The translations under genes and the position numbers were made by a program. DNA of 64,000 bases from contig JAEYWY010000025.1 in the NCBI GenBank assembly GCA_023428695.1, forward strand, positions 116,748 to 180,747, written 5' to 3'. Shown piece after piece: positions 7,300 through 16,230 of the stretch; the stretch's first letter is position 1, and each line of letters starts with the position of its first letter. A model generated the notes under the pieces. It was not told the origin of the DNA and searched no databases. It saw only the letters and a list, made by a program, of their open reading frames with translations. This stretch comes from Bacteroidota bacterium (GTDB lineage Bacteria; Bacteroidota; Bacteroidia; Cytophagales; Cyclobacteriaceae).

Positions 7300-10245
7300 A
7301 TGTCGTCACTATTCTTTTGGAAGGAATGGATCAGGGAATACCGGTACATCTGGTACACAGCCGCTGCTCTCTTCTTCTTCTCGTTGTTCTATCTCTGGTA
7401 TGCATACTTCACCGGCATCGACGCGGTAACGCATTGGGATAAGCTGCAGGAACAGCAAATCATCAATATTAATGTCCATACGTTCCGGTTGGGGCCGTTC
7501 CAGATAAATGTTCCCGCGGAAAGCTACGTGGTCATGGAACACTTCAGGGGAAGCGCGTTGTCTCCAAACACGACCGCGTCCTACATATCGCTTGCAATTC
7601 TGGCGCTGGCGTTCACGATAATGATCGCTGTGGTCTCCACGTTTGAGAAGTTCTGGTATTTCTTCGGAATATCGCTGCTCATCGTGTTGTTGATCAGTCT
7701 TCGATTTGAAGTGCTTGGTTTATTCGGCGTGTATAAGCTCGCTGTACCCGCCGTGATCATTCTCCTATATGCAGGGCCGTCGCTTTACTTTAACAGTTTT
7801 CGCCCAGCCACGTCGTTTCTCGTGAGGCTTGTCACATTTCTTGCCATCACCATCGCACTTGCGACAATCATCTGGTTCTTCTCCAGAGAAGCGTTTCCGT
7901 TTTTCCACCTTTGTCTGACCAGTCTGCCGGCTAACCTGATAATCGCACTTCTCTTTATCATTCTCGTCGGACATGATATCGTGGCGGGCTTTGTCTACGC
8001 CGTGGGTCAGGGCTCATCAAGGAGCCTTCAGCATCTTCTATTGATTTCAACTATTTATCTCGTAAACGTTTTTATCGCAGCCTTGCATGAACTCGATGTA
8101 ATCAAGTGGGATTTCGTGTACGTGAATGCATACCTGCTATTGTCAATTTCAGCATTGATCGCCATCTGGGGATACCGCAGTCGCGAGACATTGTACGGGA
8201 ACATCATGCCGTTTTATCCCTTCGGTGCGTTATTATTCCTTGCCGTCGGCGCGGTTTGTTTTTCGGCAACAGCGCAATTGCTTGCAAACTTCAATGATCC
8301 GGGATTGAAAATAATCAGAGAAATCATCCTGTTTGTTCATGCGGGTTATGGCCTGATGTTCCTTCTTTACCTGATCTCAAATTACGGTGACCTCCTCGCG
8401 AAGGACAGGTCCCCATACAAAGTCCTCTACACGCCGCTGCGCATGCCTTACTTTTCTTACAGGCTCGCCGGACTGATTGCCACGCTGGCGTTTGTGGTTT
8501 ATGGCAATCTGCGCGACTATCTGTCTCACGGCATGGCAGCGTTTTACAATGTTGCCGGCGATCTGCATAGCATGATGGATAACCGCAGTTACGCCGAGTC
8601 GTTTTATCTGCTTTCATCCAAACAGGGATTCGAGAATTACCGGGCGGCGTATGTGCTTGCCAACATGAAATCGTCACGGCTTAATATCAGTGAAGCGCAC
8701 TATTACTATAAGCTTGCAGTCCAAAAAAGCGGGACTGACTACGCGATGGTCAACGCCGGCAACATGTACATGTGGTCAAATGACTACACGGAAGCGACAA
8801 AAAAATTCAGAGAAGGACTCACAAAGCTTCCAGGCTCTGCATTTCTCGCGAACAATGCGGGCATCGTCTACTCAAAAAGACATCTTCCCGACTCGGCTGC
8901 ATACTATTTCAATCTCGCACGTAGCAAGGACTTAACCCGCAATACAGCCGAGATGAATTTCTTCGCCCTCGCTGCGAGTGAAGGGATTCCGCTCAAAATG
9001 GATTCCCTGCTGAAAGCGTTTGAGACTACTTCGCCGGGGACGATCTCCAATGCGCTTGCCGCCGCGACAGCCCAGCGCATTCCTTTCGAATACGAAATCG
9101 ATCCGCTCGCGAATGAAAAACTTAATCTTGAAACCGCGACGCTGTTGAACAATTATGTTCTTCACAACGCCAGGGAAGTCGACACCGTCTTTCTTAACAA
9201 GGCGTTTGCCATTGCTTCCGCTCCGGAAAACGCATCGTACAGCGAAGCACTCAAGGCGGCACTGGCGTTTGGATATTATCATCAGGGAAACATTTCACGC
9301 GCCATGGAAATCATGGCGGAGCAGGTATTTCTGAGTCAGAGTTATCAGGGTAATTTCAATTACATCATGGGACTTTGGGCGCTGGAGCAGGATAACCCTG
9401 ACAAGGCATCGACTTTCTTTACGTATGCCGATACACAGGATTTTAAAGAGGCACGCTTTTACAACGCTATTGCGCTCACAGAGGCAGGTCGCCGTGGTGC
9501 TGCACTTGCCGCCTGGGATTCGGTAGCCCGCACAGGTTCTGAAGCACACCAAATCATCGCGGCAAGCATCCGGAAAATTCTGACGCAGCCCGAATCTGAA
9601 ACAACCCTGCTGGGGGATGCAGAAAAGTATCAGTTTTGCCGTTACCGCATTTCATTCTCCGACACAACGTTGTTCAACAGGATCAGCGACACTTTTCGTG
9701 ATTCCAATTACAAGGCGCTTGCGTTGCTTGATATGAGCCGAAAACTTTTTGAGGCCGGATATACCGTGCCGGCTATCCGCCAATATCAGCGCATCGCGGG
9801 ACTGCGCCTCACGGACAAGCAATTGTACGACAACATCAGGCATTTCGAACTCCGCATGCTGGCGTCACGTGGCGAGGTTCGCGAACTTGCGAAGCAAATC
9901 AACGATGGTATTGAGTTTGGTCCCGGGCACAACCTTGAAAAAATCTGGTACGCGGCCCTGATCGCCGAAGCCAATGGTGACACTGTTACTGCGGAGACGA
10001 ATTATAAGATACTGGCCCGGTACAACCCTTACTTTGAAGAAGGAGTCCTTGCCGCTTACCGCTACTATAGAAACAAGACAGAGGATGGCTTGTATCCATA
10101 CACGATCCTTGCGGAGGCGATCCAGGTAAATGACAACTCACTGAGGTTGCTCCGCGCTTACCATGAAGAGGCGTCACGCGTGGGACTGACGGAATATGCT
10201 GAGGGAGTAGCTGAACGTATACACGACCTTGAACAAGGACGGTAG
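7300..10245 (+). CDS. Large polytopic membrane protein with C-terminal TPR-like repeats
   Basis: The 981-residue protein is not a family I recognise by name. The first 400 or so residues hold about ten to twelve hydrophobic segments separated by short loops. The remainder is soluble and mostly helical. It has degenerate 34-residue repeats of the tetratricopeptide type, for example around residues 440-560 with the A-x-x-x-Y-Y and N-A-G-x-x-Y signatures. Such a design suggests an inner-membrane anchor presenting a TPR platform. The gene stands alone, divergent from nhaA and convergent with the SET gene seven bases away. No enzymatic motif is visible. Confidence 0.75.
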   Translation: MSSLFFWKEWIREYRYIWYTAAALFFFSLFYLWYAYFTGIDAVTHWDKLQEQQIININVHTFRLGPFQINVPAESYVVMEHFRGSALSPNTTASYISLAILALAFTIMIAVVSTFEKFWYFFGISLLIVLLISLRFEVLGLFGVYKLAVPAVIILLYAGPSLYFNSFRPATSFLVRLVTFLAITIALATIIWFFSREAFPFFHLCLTSLPANLIIALLFIILVGHDIVAGFVYAVGQGSSRSLQHLLLISTIYLVNVFIAALHELDVIKWDFVYVNAYLLLSISALIAIWGYRSRETLYGNIMPFYPFGALLFLAVGAVCFSATAQLLANFNDPGLKIIREIILFVHAGYGLMFLLYLISNYGDLLAKDRSPYKVLYTPLRMPYFSYRLAGLIATLAFVVYGNLRDYLSHGMAAFYNVAGDLHSMMDNRSYAESFYLLSSKQGFENYRAAYVLANMKSSRLNISEAHYYYKLAVQKSGTDYAMVNAGNMYMWSNDYTEATKKFREGLTKLPGSAFLANNAGIVYSKRHLPDSAAYYFNLARSKDLTRNTAEMNFFALAASEGIPLKMDSLLKAFETTSPGTISNALAAATAQRIPFEYEIDPLANEKLNLETATLLNNYVLHNAREVDTVFLNKAFAIASAPENASYSEALKAALAFGYYHQGNISRAMEIMAEQVFLSQSYQGNFNYIMGLWALEQDNPDKASTFFTYADTQDFKEARFYNAIALTEAGRRGAALAAWDSVARTGSEAHQIIAASIRKILTQPESETTLLGDAEKYQFCRYRISFSDTTLFNRISDTFRDSNYKALALLDMSRKLFEAGYTVPAIRQYQRIAGLRLTDKQLYDNIRHFELRMLASRGEVRELAKQINDGIEFGPGHNLEKIWYAALIAEANGDTVTAETNYKILARYNPYFEEGVLAAYRYYRNKTEDGLYPYTILAEAIQVNDNSLRLLRAYHEEASRVGLTEYAEGVAERIHDLEQGR

Positions 10246-10251
10246 CGTATG

Positions 10252-10788
10252 CTAGTGATGAGTGTCCATGCGCTTCGCGGTCTTGCGACGACCTTTTACT
10301 TTGCGCGCTGACTTAACATGTTTACCGTTGCGGGCAGTACCATTCTTTTTCCTGGCCGCCTCACGTTCTTCGGCTTTCCAAAGTCTGACGTTCTCACGGA
10401 TCACCTTCCAGTAGTCCTTGCCGTAGTCAACAAAGACTTCGGCCCCGGCCGGGATATCTTTTTTGGATTCGATGTACGCACGCGTGCCATCAACAATATA
10501 GTCGGAGTTGTTAGTAAGCCCTTTCACACGAACAAGGCCCCGGGCATCGTTTGCGTAACGTGCCAGTGCGGACTTCCACGGCTTTCCATCGATTACGATG
10601 TTACGGTTGATGTAAAATATGTAGCCATTGCGGCCATCTTCGTCCTTAACCTCCTTCCAGGTCGAACGCCTTCCCTTATACTCCACGATGCGTGTACCCT
10701 TCGGAATAAACTTACGGGTAAAAAGTCCCATTCCGGCATTAGGAATGGTTGACTTCTTTACATACAACTGCTTCTCCAGTAGTGCCAT
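10252..10788 (-). CDS. SET domain-containing protein (putative protein-lysine methyltransferase)
   Basis: The 178-residue protein starts with the SET opening VKKSTIPNAGMGLFTRKFIP, in which GxGLFA-like residues contact S-adenosylmethionine. It then has RYANDARG, the bacterial equivalent of the RFINHSC/NH motif, and AGAEVFVDYGKDYW, matching the E-x-x-x-D-Y-G pattern that completes the active site. The C-terminal 40 residues are very rich in Lys and Arg and may bind nucleic acid. SET enzymes methylate lysines. The bacterial target is unknown here. The gene is monocistronic and ends convergently with the TPR membrane protein. Confidence 0.88.
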   Translation of the reverse strand: MALLEKQLYVKKSTIPNAGMGLFTRKFIPKGTRIVEYKGRRSTWKEVKDEDGRNGYIFYINRNIVIDGKPWKSALARYANDARGLVRVKGLTNNSDYIVDGTRAYIESKKDIPAGAEVFVDYGKDYWKVIRENVRLWKAEEREAARKKNGTARNGKHVKSARKVKGRRKTAKRMDTHH

Positions 10789-11060
10789 TAAAAAGTGAAT
10801 CGATTTTTGAGCGCGTGAAGATAGAACATTTTACAGGCTACGCAAAAATCTTTATGCCACCGAGTTACACGAGTTTGACGTTGGTCAGTACAACGCGTTT
10901 GCTGCCGGCTTAAGATCTGTCAATTCCTGGGACACGCTTTGCCATTATCGTGTAGGGATTCAGTAATGCGGGAATTCGCCTCTGAAAACCATCTCGCCTA
11001 CATAAAGTTTCTTTGTCACTGGTCGGGAAGTGGTGGAATGATTAGGTTTGTCTCTGGTCT

Positions 11061-12047
11061 ATGAAGATATTGACCCTGTTATCCAGAGCCGGACTTAACG
11101 GTTTCTTCTTCGCTATGATTGCCGTCGTTGCGTTGGCGTGGTTTTTCCCCGCGGCCGGCACGAACGATAGTCCGCTACCACTCAAGATTATCTCTGACCT
11201 TGGTGTTTCAGTCATCTTCTTCTTTTATGGGGTGAGTTTAAGTCCGGAACGCCTGCGCTCGGGGCTCTCGCAAATGAAGCTCCATGGCGTGGTCCAGGCG
11301 TCGACATTTCTGCTTTTTCCGGCCGTTGTACTTATCGGTTATGCGTTCTTCAACAAACCCGATACGCGGATGCTGTGGATCGGCGCATTTTATCTCGCGG
11401 CGCTGCCTTCAACTGTATCGTCTTCGGTTGTGCTCGTTTCCATCGCCGGCGGGAATGTTGCGGCTGCGATTTTCAACGCGAGCGTATCAAGCCTTATCGG
11501 GATCTTCCTTACGCCTTTGTGGATGAGTATCTTCATCGACAGCGGAACACTATCGGTAGGCGATCTCGGCAGTGTGATCATCGACCTTTGTGTGCAAATC
11601 CTGCTGCCGGTAATCGCAGGCCTGGTGCTTCACAACAAACTTGGCTTCCTGGTCGATCGGTACCGGAAGTATATGCGCTTGTTCGACCAATCCATTATTC
11701 TCCTTATTGTGTATCGCGCATTCAGCGAGTCTTTTTCCAGAAATGTATTCGCTCCATACAGCATCAGCGAGATCCTGTGGCTGTCGGCTCTTATGCTCGC
11801 GTTGTTCTTTCTTATGGTCGGCATGATGATAACGCTTGCCAAATGGCTAAAGCTCAGCAGCGAAGACCGGATAACGTTGATCTTTTGCGGCTCGAAGAAA
11901 TCTTTAATGCAGGGAGCGGTAATGGGACAGGTCCTTTTCCCGCAAAACCTGTCCCTTGGCATTATTCTGCTTCCGCTGATGGTTTACCACGCATTGCAAT
12001 TGCTTACAGGAAGCATCCTCGCGCAACGCATGTCCCAAAACAAATGA
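11061..12047 (+). CDS. Bile acid:sodium symporter-like transporter (SBF-like, YfeH group)
   Basis: The 328-residue membrane protein has about ten hydrophobic segments. It matches the SBF-like family: FFFYGVSLSPERLRSGL near residue 55, the SVILVS-type stretch with small residues near 120, and FCGSKKSLMQGA near 275, the family's conserved GxxKS signature. Members are secondary carriers for organic anions; YfeH-type proteins have no firm substrate. Upstream, 10789-11060 contains no gene. The gene ends six bases from the convergent DUF4097-like gene. Confidence 0.88.
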   Translation: MKILTLLSRAGLNGFFFAMIAVVALAWFFPAAGTNDSPLPLKIISDLGVSVIFFFYGVSLSPERLRSGLSQMKLHGVVQASTFLLFPAVVLIGYAFFNKPDTRMLWIGAFYLAALPSTVSSSVVLVSIAGGNVAAAIFNASVSSLIGIFLTPLWMSIFIDSGTLSVGDLGSVIIDLCVQILLPVIAGLVLHNKLGFLVDRYRKYMRLFDQSIILLIVYRAFSESFSRNVFAPYSISEILWLSALMLALFFLMVGMMITLAKWLKLSSEDRITLIFCGSKKSLMQGAVMGQVLFPQNLSLGIILLPLMVYHALQLLTGSILAQRMSQNK

Positions 12048-12053
12048 TGACCC

Positions 12054-12791
12054 TCAGGGTTTGCGCAGATACACCTTACCATACTGAGACTCCAAAACGT
12101 ACGCCGGACCGTTTCCGAACGCAGTTTTGATTTCAGTCCAGCTTCTATTTTCGTCTATCGGTGTGAACTTTACGTTAAGATTGGTGAGTATTTCACCGTA
12201 TCTGGTGCGCGCGGTCAGGTCGCCGGTCCGTGCCGCGACAACGGTCGCATCAACTCCGCCATACTTTGCATCCACCTGAAGCGGCGCATTGAAGTTAGTG
12301 ATCTCTACCAACCCGTATTTTGCCTTGATGGATGTGGTTACGCCCTGCGGCACCCAGATTTCCAGTGTGATATCCCGAATAATTCCACTCGACATAAATG
12401 TATACGCGCCGTCATTTTCGTCGAGAAATTTTTGAATGGCAGGATCACGCGGATCATTTGTCGGGAAATAATAATCCTGATCACCTTTACGAATGAGTGT
12501 CCTTCGCGGAATCTTCTCACGATCGCGGAGCTGCGAAGTTAGTGACACCACTTCCGAGGTATTCGTTACCACAATCTCAAATGCGTCGTCATGTTCGCCA
12601 CGATTTATGCTGACGTCACCGCGGATGAGTACTTCATTCTTTTCCCAGGTGTGCACCTTTATCAGCTCCGGATCATCAAAGCTCATCTGAATCGTCTGGC
12701 CACTCCGTACCGGGATGGTCTGTTCGATTTTGCGCTGGGCAATAGTCAGGCCGGTGCAGGCCAAAAGACCTGCGATTAACAGATATTTCAT
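12054..12791 (-). CDS. Secreted DUF4097-like adhesin-type beta protein
   Basis: The 245-residue protein starts with a signal peptide (MKYLLIAGLLACTGLTIAQ) and continues as regularly alternating beta strands. Its KYG/QYGKV repeats (KYGLVEITN, KYGGVDATV, RYGEILTN, QYGKVYLRKP) are typical of the DUF4097 right-handed beta structure. The product is probably exported to the periplasm or surface. It is the last gene of a leftward set: sigma factor, anti-sigma, DUF4097, this gene. Regulation by that ECF sigma factor is a reasonable inference from position. No enzymatic site is seen. Confidence 0.75.
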   Translation of the reverse strand: MKYLLIAGLLACTGLTIAQRKIEQTIPVRSGQTIQMSFDDPELIKVHTWEKNEVLIRGDVSINRGEHDDAFEIVVTNTSEVVSLTSQLRDREKIPRRTLIRKGDQDYYFPTNDPRDPAIQKFLDENDGAYTFMSSGIIRDITLEIWVPQGVTTSIKAKYGLVEITNFNAPLQVDAKYGGVDATVVAARTGDLTARTRYGEILTNLNVKFTPIDENRSWTEIKTAFGNGPAYVLESQYGKVYLRKP

Positions 12792-12841
12792 ATTGTAAGA
12801 GTTGAGTGAAAGAAGGCGCCCCTAAACAGGGCGCCATGACC

Positions 12842-13612
12842 TTACTTTTTCCTGATGTAGATGTTCCCGTGTGCAGATGACAGGCTGAGATCCAGGCCGC
12901 CCCCGTTTATCTTACCATTGACTTTGTTGGATCCGTACTTGACCCAGTCCGCCTTTTCATCCATTTCGATTTTTATGTTGGGATCGACGAATATTTCCCC
13001 ATACAAAGTTGACAGGCTAACGCTTGCCTTAAGCGCAGCCGGGATTGTGACGTCGACGAGACCATGCGCAGAGGCAATCGAAATCGGGCTTTTGGGATTC
13101 GCGCTGAACACAGCTTCGATTTCGCCGTGAACAGTCTTCACGGTCATCGGACCCGTGACATTTTCCATACTTACACCATTGTGCACGGTGGAAATTTCGA
13201 TTTCACTTTCAACATTTTTGAGTTTAACGCCACCGCCATACGGTGATGAGTGTATCAGCGATATTTTCACGCCCTTTGGAACCATAATTTTGATTCGCGT
13301 TCCGTCCATCTTTTTCATTTGATAGACTTCAATGGCATCACCCTTTTCCTGAACGGCGATACCAAAGCCGGTGTTGTCTTCCAGTCCCATGCTGCTGATT
13401 GCCCGAAGTCCTTCGGCGCGTTCATCTTTTTTACGCGGGCCATCCAGCGAGGAAAAAACAATTTCATTCCCACTATAACCTTCGATAGTGACATGGTTTA
13501 TCTCTTTGATGAGAAGCTTTCCTGTGCTTTTTGCCACCTTGTATTCCTGGGCAAATGCCCCGGCAACTGTCATACAAAGCATGAGCCCTATAATTAAACT
13601 GCGTGTCTTCAT
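12842..13612 (-). CDS. DUF4097 family secreted beta-repeat protein
   Basis: The 256-residue protein has an N-terminal signal peptide (MKTRSLIIGLMLCMTVAGAFA) and the DUF4097 pattern of repeating short strands: VHNGVSMENVTG, VHGEIEAVF, AHGLVDVTI, LYGEIFVD, AHGNIYIRKK. The His-Gly/Tyr-Gly turns recur every 20 to 25 residues. The function is unknown; members often sit behind ECF sigma/anti-sigma pairs, as here. It lies 59 bases after the anti-sigma gene and 50 bases before the related gene at 12054. The two are paralogous in layout but diverged in sequence. Confidence 0.82.
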   Translation of the reverse strand: MKTRSLIIGLMLCMTVAGAFAQEYKVAKSTGKLLIKEINHVTIEGYSGNEIVFSSLDGPRKKDERAEGLRAISSMGLEDNTGFGIAVQEKGDAIEVYQMKKMDGTRIKIMVPKGVKISLIHSSPYGGGVKLKNVESEIEISTVHNGVSMENVTGPMTVKTVHGEIEAVFSANPKSPISIASAHGLVDVTIPAALKASVSLSTLYGEIFVDPNIKIEMDEKADWVKYGSNKVNGKINGGGLDLSLSSAHGNIYIRKK

Positions 13613-13671
13613 TTCTGCTTGATTTTTAGAATGTGATTTTTTTGTATATAATTCATCGCGACAATTTCATT

Positions 13672-14442
13672 TCAGGAAAGAACAAGGATTCCGCGCTGCG
13701 CTTCGTCCTTAACAGACTCAATCAATGTTTCATCATCTGCCATCTGGCGAAGCGGTTTGATTGCTTCCTGCACTTTCATATCTACCATGAGTTGGATTAG
13801 CGCTATCTGCACAACGGGGTCGGTTTGTTTCCGCAGGGAAGCTATAAGGGCTTGCCTTACCATGGGCTCGCGACTGAACCGTGCGAGAGCCTCAATGGCT
13901 GCAAGTCGTACATTCGGATTTGGATCCTCGTCCATTGTCTTTATCAACGCCTCAAATATTTCATCACCCGCTGTTGATTCTGCGGCGGCCTCACGAACAC
14001 CGAGTATTCTTCTGCCGGCAGATTCGGAATCCGAGATCATTGCAACAAGCTGGCTCGTGTGTTCCTTCTGGCGCAGTGCTTCAGCTAGTTTTTCATTCCT
14101 GATGTTGCGTTGGCTGATGAAGAATCCGATCGCGAGCCCCGTCAGAAGCAGCGCTATTCCGGCGGCCGCCGCATACCACCAGGGGCGCATTTTCACAACG
14201 CGAGCCTTATTGGCATTTCGCATTTCCTCCCGAAGGATATTCTCAAATCCCTCTCGCAAGCGTGATGACGGTTCTGCCGGGCTTACAGCTTCCATCGCGC
14301 GGATGACTTCCTTCAGTTCTTCATACAGTTTGTATGCATCCTGATTTGTCATCAGCTCCTGTTCAACATGGTGTTTATCCACGCTGTTGAGTTTGCCATC
14401 GATGTAGTCTATCAGCAGACTTTCCAGCTTCTCACGATCCAT
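13672..14442 (-). CDS. Putative anti-sigma factor with HEAT-like repeats
   Basis: The 256-residue protein has a cytoplasmic N-terminal helical region (LLIDYIDGKL...HVEQEL), as in zinc-finger-less anti-sigma proteins. One transmembrane helix follows at about residues 87-110, then an extracytoplasmic domain with HEAT-type repeats (NPNVRLAAIEALARF, DPVVQIALIQLMVDM). It lies four bases downstream of the ECF sigma gene, the usual place for the cognate anti-sigma factor. HEAT repeats as the periplasmic sensor part are a variation seen in Bacteroidota. The signal is unknown. Confidence 0.78.
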   Translation of the reverse strand: MDREKLESLLIDYIDGKLNSVDKHHVEQELMTNQDAYKLYEELKEVIRAMEAVSPAEPSSRLREGFENILREEMRNANKARVVKMRPWWYAAAAGIALLLTGLAIGFFISQRNIRNEKLAEALRQKEHTSQLVAMISDSESAGRRILGVREAAAESTAGDEIFEALIKTMDEDPNPNVRLAAIEALARFSREPMVRQALIASLRKQTDPVVQIALIQLMVDMKVQEAIKPLRQMADDETLIESVKDEAQRGILVLS

Positions 14443-14446
14443 AGCG

Positions 14447-14983
14447 TTACATTTTAGCCTGTTCGAAATAGTACTCTCTCAGTTTACCGATCGCACGGTG
14501 AACTTTCACTTTTATATTTGACACCGTCGTGTTCATAACTTGCGCCACCTCTTCGTACCGCATATGCTGAAAGCGCGTCATGATGAGCAACTCGCGTTGT
14601 TCTTCCGACAGGCGTTTTATGCTCAGGTACAACAACTCTTCCTTTTCGTTCACTCCCTGATCCGTCTCATCGGGGATTGAATCACTCACCTTTACCACGT
14701 CTACGGTTTCCTTGTGTGTTCTCTTTGCCATTTGGTAGTGGTCGGCGTAAACATTTCTGGCGATCTGGTATATCCATGGCGTGAATCGCGAGTCGTCCCG
14801 GAAACTGTTCCGGTATCGGATCATCCGAAGGAATACGTTTTGTGTCAGGTCCTCGGCAACTTCCCGATCGTTTGAAAGCTGCGCCAGAAAATTGAAAATC
14901 CGCTTATGGTACCGCTCAAAAAGGAACGAGGTCTTTTGCAGATCGCCGTTCTTCACAGCCACCATTATCGATTCATCTGTCAT
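14447..14983 (-). CDS. RNA polymerase sigma factor, ECF subfamily
   Basis: The 178-residue protein shows region 2 (FNFLAQLSNDREVAEDLTQ, then FTPWIYQIARNVYAD) and region 4 (LSEEQRELLIMTRFQ followed by the helix-turn-helix YEEVAQVMNTTVSNIKVKVH), the normal two-domain ECF layout. It directs RNA polymerase to a small regulon. The downstream anti-sigma and two DUF4097-like genes are the obvious candidates. The region just upstream has a GTAACC-like element, so autoregulation is possible. Confidence 0.95.
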   Translation of the reverse strand: MTDESIMVAVKNGDLQKTSFLFERYHKRIFNFLAQLSNDREVAEDLTQNVFLRMIRYRNSFRDDSRFTPWIYQIARNVYADHYQMAKRTHKETVDVVKVSDSIPDETDQGVNEKEELLYLSIKRLSEEQRELLIMTRFQHMRYEEVAQVMNTTVSNIKVKVHRAIGKLREYYFEQAKM

Positions 14984-15000
14984 TTTTGTCGGTTTCCGTG

Positions 15001-15035
15001 TTATTTACCGGGACCCCCTGGGAAGGTTACACAAA
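15001..15035 (-). promoter_or_regulatory. Possible ECF-type autoregulatory promoter
   Basis: Reading leftward, a TGTAACCTT element (around 15023-15031) is followed after about 16 bases by a GTAAATAA-like stretch, 20 to 45 bases before the sigma factor start. GTAACC-type -35 boxes are common for ECF sigma factors of this phylum. The assignment rests only on resemblance and position. Confidence 0.28.
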
Positions 15036-15143
15036 TATTCGGAAAGATTTTTGGCATCCGCACCGGGATGGGGATTCATCGAATCGGCCGATTAATGCCC
15101 TGAAGAAGAAAAAAGCTATTATCGTCCTATAATCACATGAGCA

Positions 15144-16064
15144 CTAGTTCCAGCGAACCCGGATGTACTTCTCGCTCTTTTTGAAGTGTGCGGGTATTGA
15201 TTTCAGAATGGCTTCCCTCAACTTTTGAAGCAATGCTTCCTTCACAAAACCGGTATGCACCGCAAAACTCACTTCTCGAACCGGCTCAGGCGACATAAAC
15301 CGTTTTACGTTTTTGCTCTTCGCATTAACCGCCAGTTCCGGTATCAATGTATAGCCATAGTTATTATCGACCATTGCCTTAAGTGTTTCGAATGAACCAC
15401 TCTGATAATTCAGCTGACTGTGCGTTTGGCGTGGCCGTGATGTACAAAGGTTTTCTACCTGTCCGCGGAAGCAATGACCTTCCTCCAGCAACAAAAGGTT
15501 CTCGAACGATAGCGACTTCAAATTCACACGCTCCTGTCGGTAATACTTGAGGTTTTGCGCAGTGTACAGGAGAATCGGTTCATAAAAAATCGGAACCTCC
15601 CGTATTTCCTTGTTCTCCAGGGGCGTTACCAGTATGGCTATGTCGAGCCGGTTTGTTTTAAGTAACCGCACCAGCTCTTCGGTCTGCAGTTCCATCACCG
15701 TAAATGATGTACCCGGATGATTCTCGAGAAATTCATTCAGGAACCGTGGGAGGAGATAAGGTGCCAGCGTCGGGATTACACCCAGGCGGAAGTCACCTTC
15801 GATCGAGTCCTTCTCTGTTTTTACAAATTCCTTAAGACTTCGTATGTCCTGGATGATCTGGCGGGAGCGCGCAATAATTATTTCTCCCGCCGACGTGGGT
15901 TTCAACGGCTGGCCTTTGTCAAAGATTTTTACACCGAGTTCGTCCTCCAGTTTCTTTACCATCATACTCAGCGTCGGCTGGGTTACATTACAGGATTGTG
16001 CAGCCCTGGCATGATTTCTGAAAATGTCGAGTGCAATAATGTATTCAAGTTGCTGAAGATTCAT
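15144..16064 (-). CDS. oxyR: LysR-type peroxide regulator OxyR
   Basis: The 306-residue protein has the LysR N-terminal winged helix-turn-helix (residues 1-60, with SCNVTQPTLSMMVKKLE) and a two-lobed effector domain. The diagnostic feature is EEGHCFRGQVENLC at 194-207. Cys198 and Cys207 are nine residues apart, as are the redox pair Cys199/Cys208 of E. coli OxyR, and the surrounding G-H-C is conserved. It should form a disulfide under hydrogen peroxide and activate peroxide-defence genes. No catalase or ahp gene is adjacent; the divergent neighbour is a SIMPL-domain gene. Confidence 0.93.
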   Translation of the reverse strand: MNLQQLEYIIALDIFRNHARAAQSCNVTQPTLSMMVKKLEDELGVKIFDKGQPLKPTSAGEIIIARSRQIIQDIRSLKEFVKTEKDSIEGDFRLGVIPTLAPYLLPRFLNEFLENHPGTSFTVMELQTEELVRLLKTNRLDIAILVTPLENKEIREVPIFYEPILLYTAQNLKYYRQERVNLKSLSFENLLLLEEGHCFRGQVENLCTSRPRQTHSQLNYQSGSFETLKAMVDNNYGYTLIPELAVNAKSKNVKRFMSPEPVREVSFAVHTGFVKEALLQKLREAILKSIPAHFKKSEKYIRVRWN

Positions 16065-16230
16065 TGCTTAGATGCCGGGTGGTTTTTTGCCTGCGGCAGT
16101 CAAAAATATTCAATTTGATAGAATCATACGGATATTTGCCCGGGCGGCTTTGAAGTCTATGGCGTAATTTTAACCCAGCTTACATCTTTCGGCAGACATT
16201 TTGTGTCTATCCGGCAAAACAAAAACGAAT

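Noticed and set aside
11375..12130. Rightward 251-codon frame overlapping the SBF-like transporter
   Set aside because: It is a shifted-frame shadow of the transporter and reads as low-quality basic sequence with no family match.
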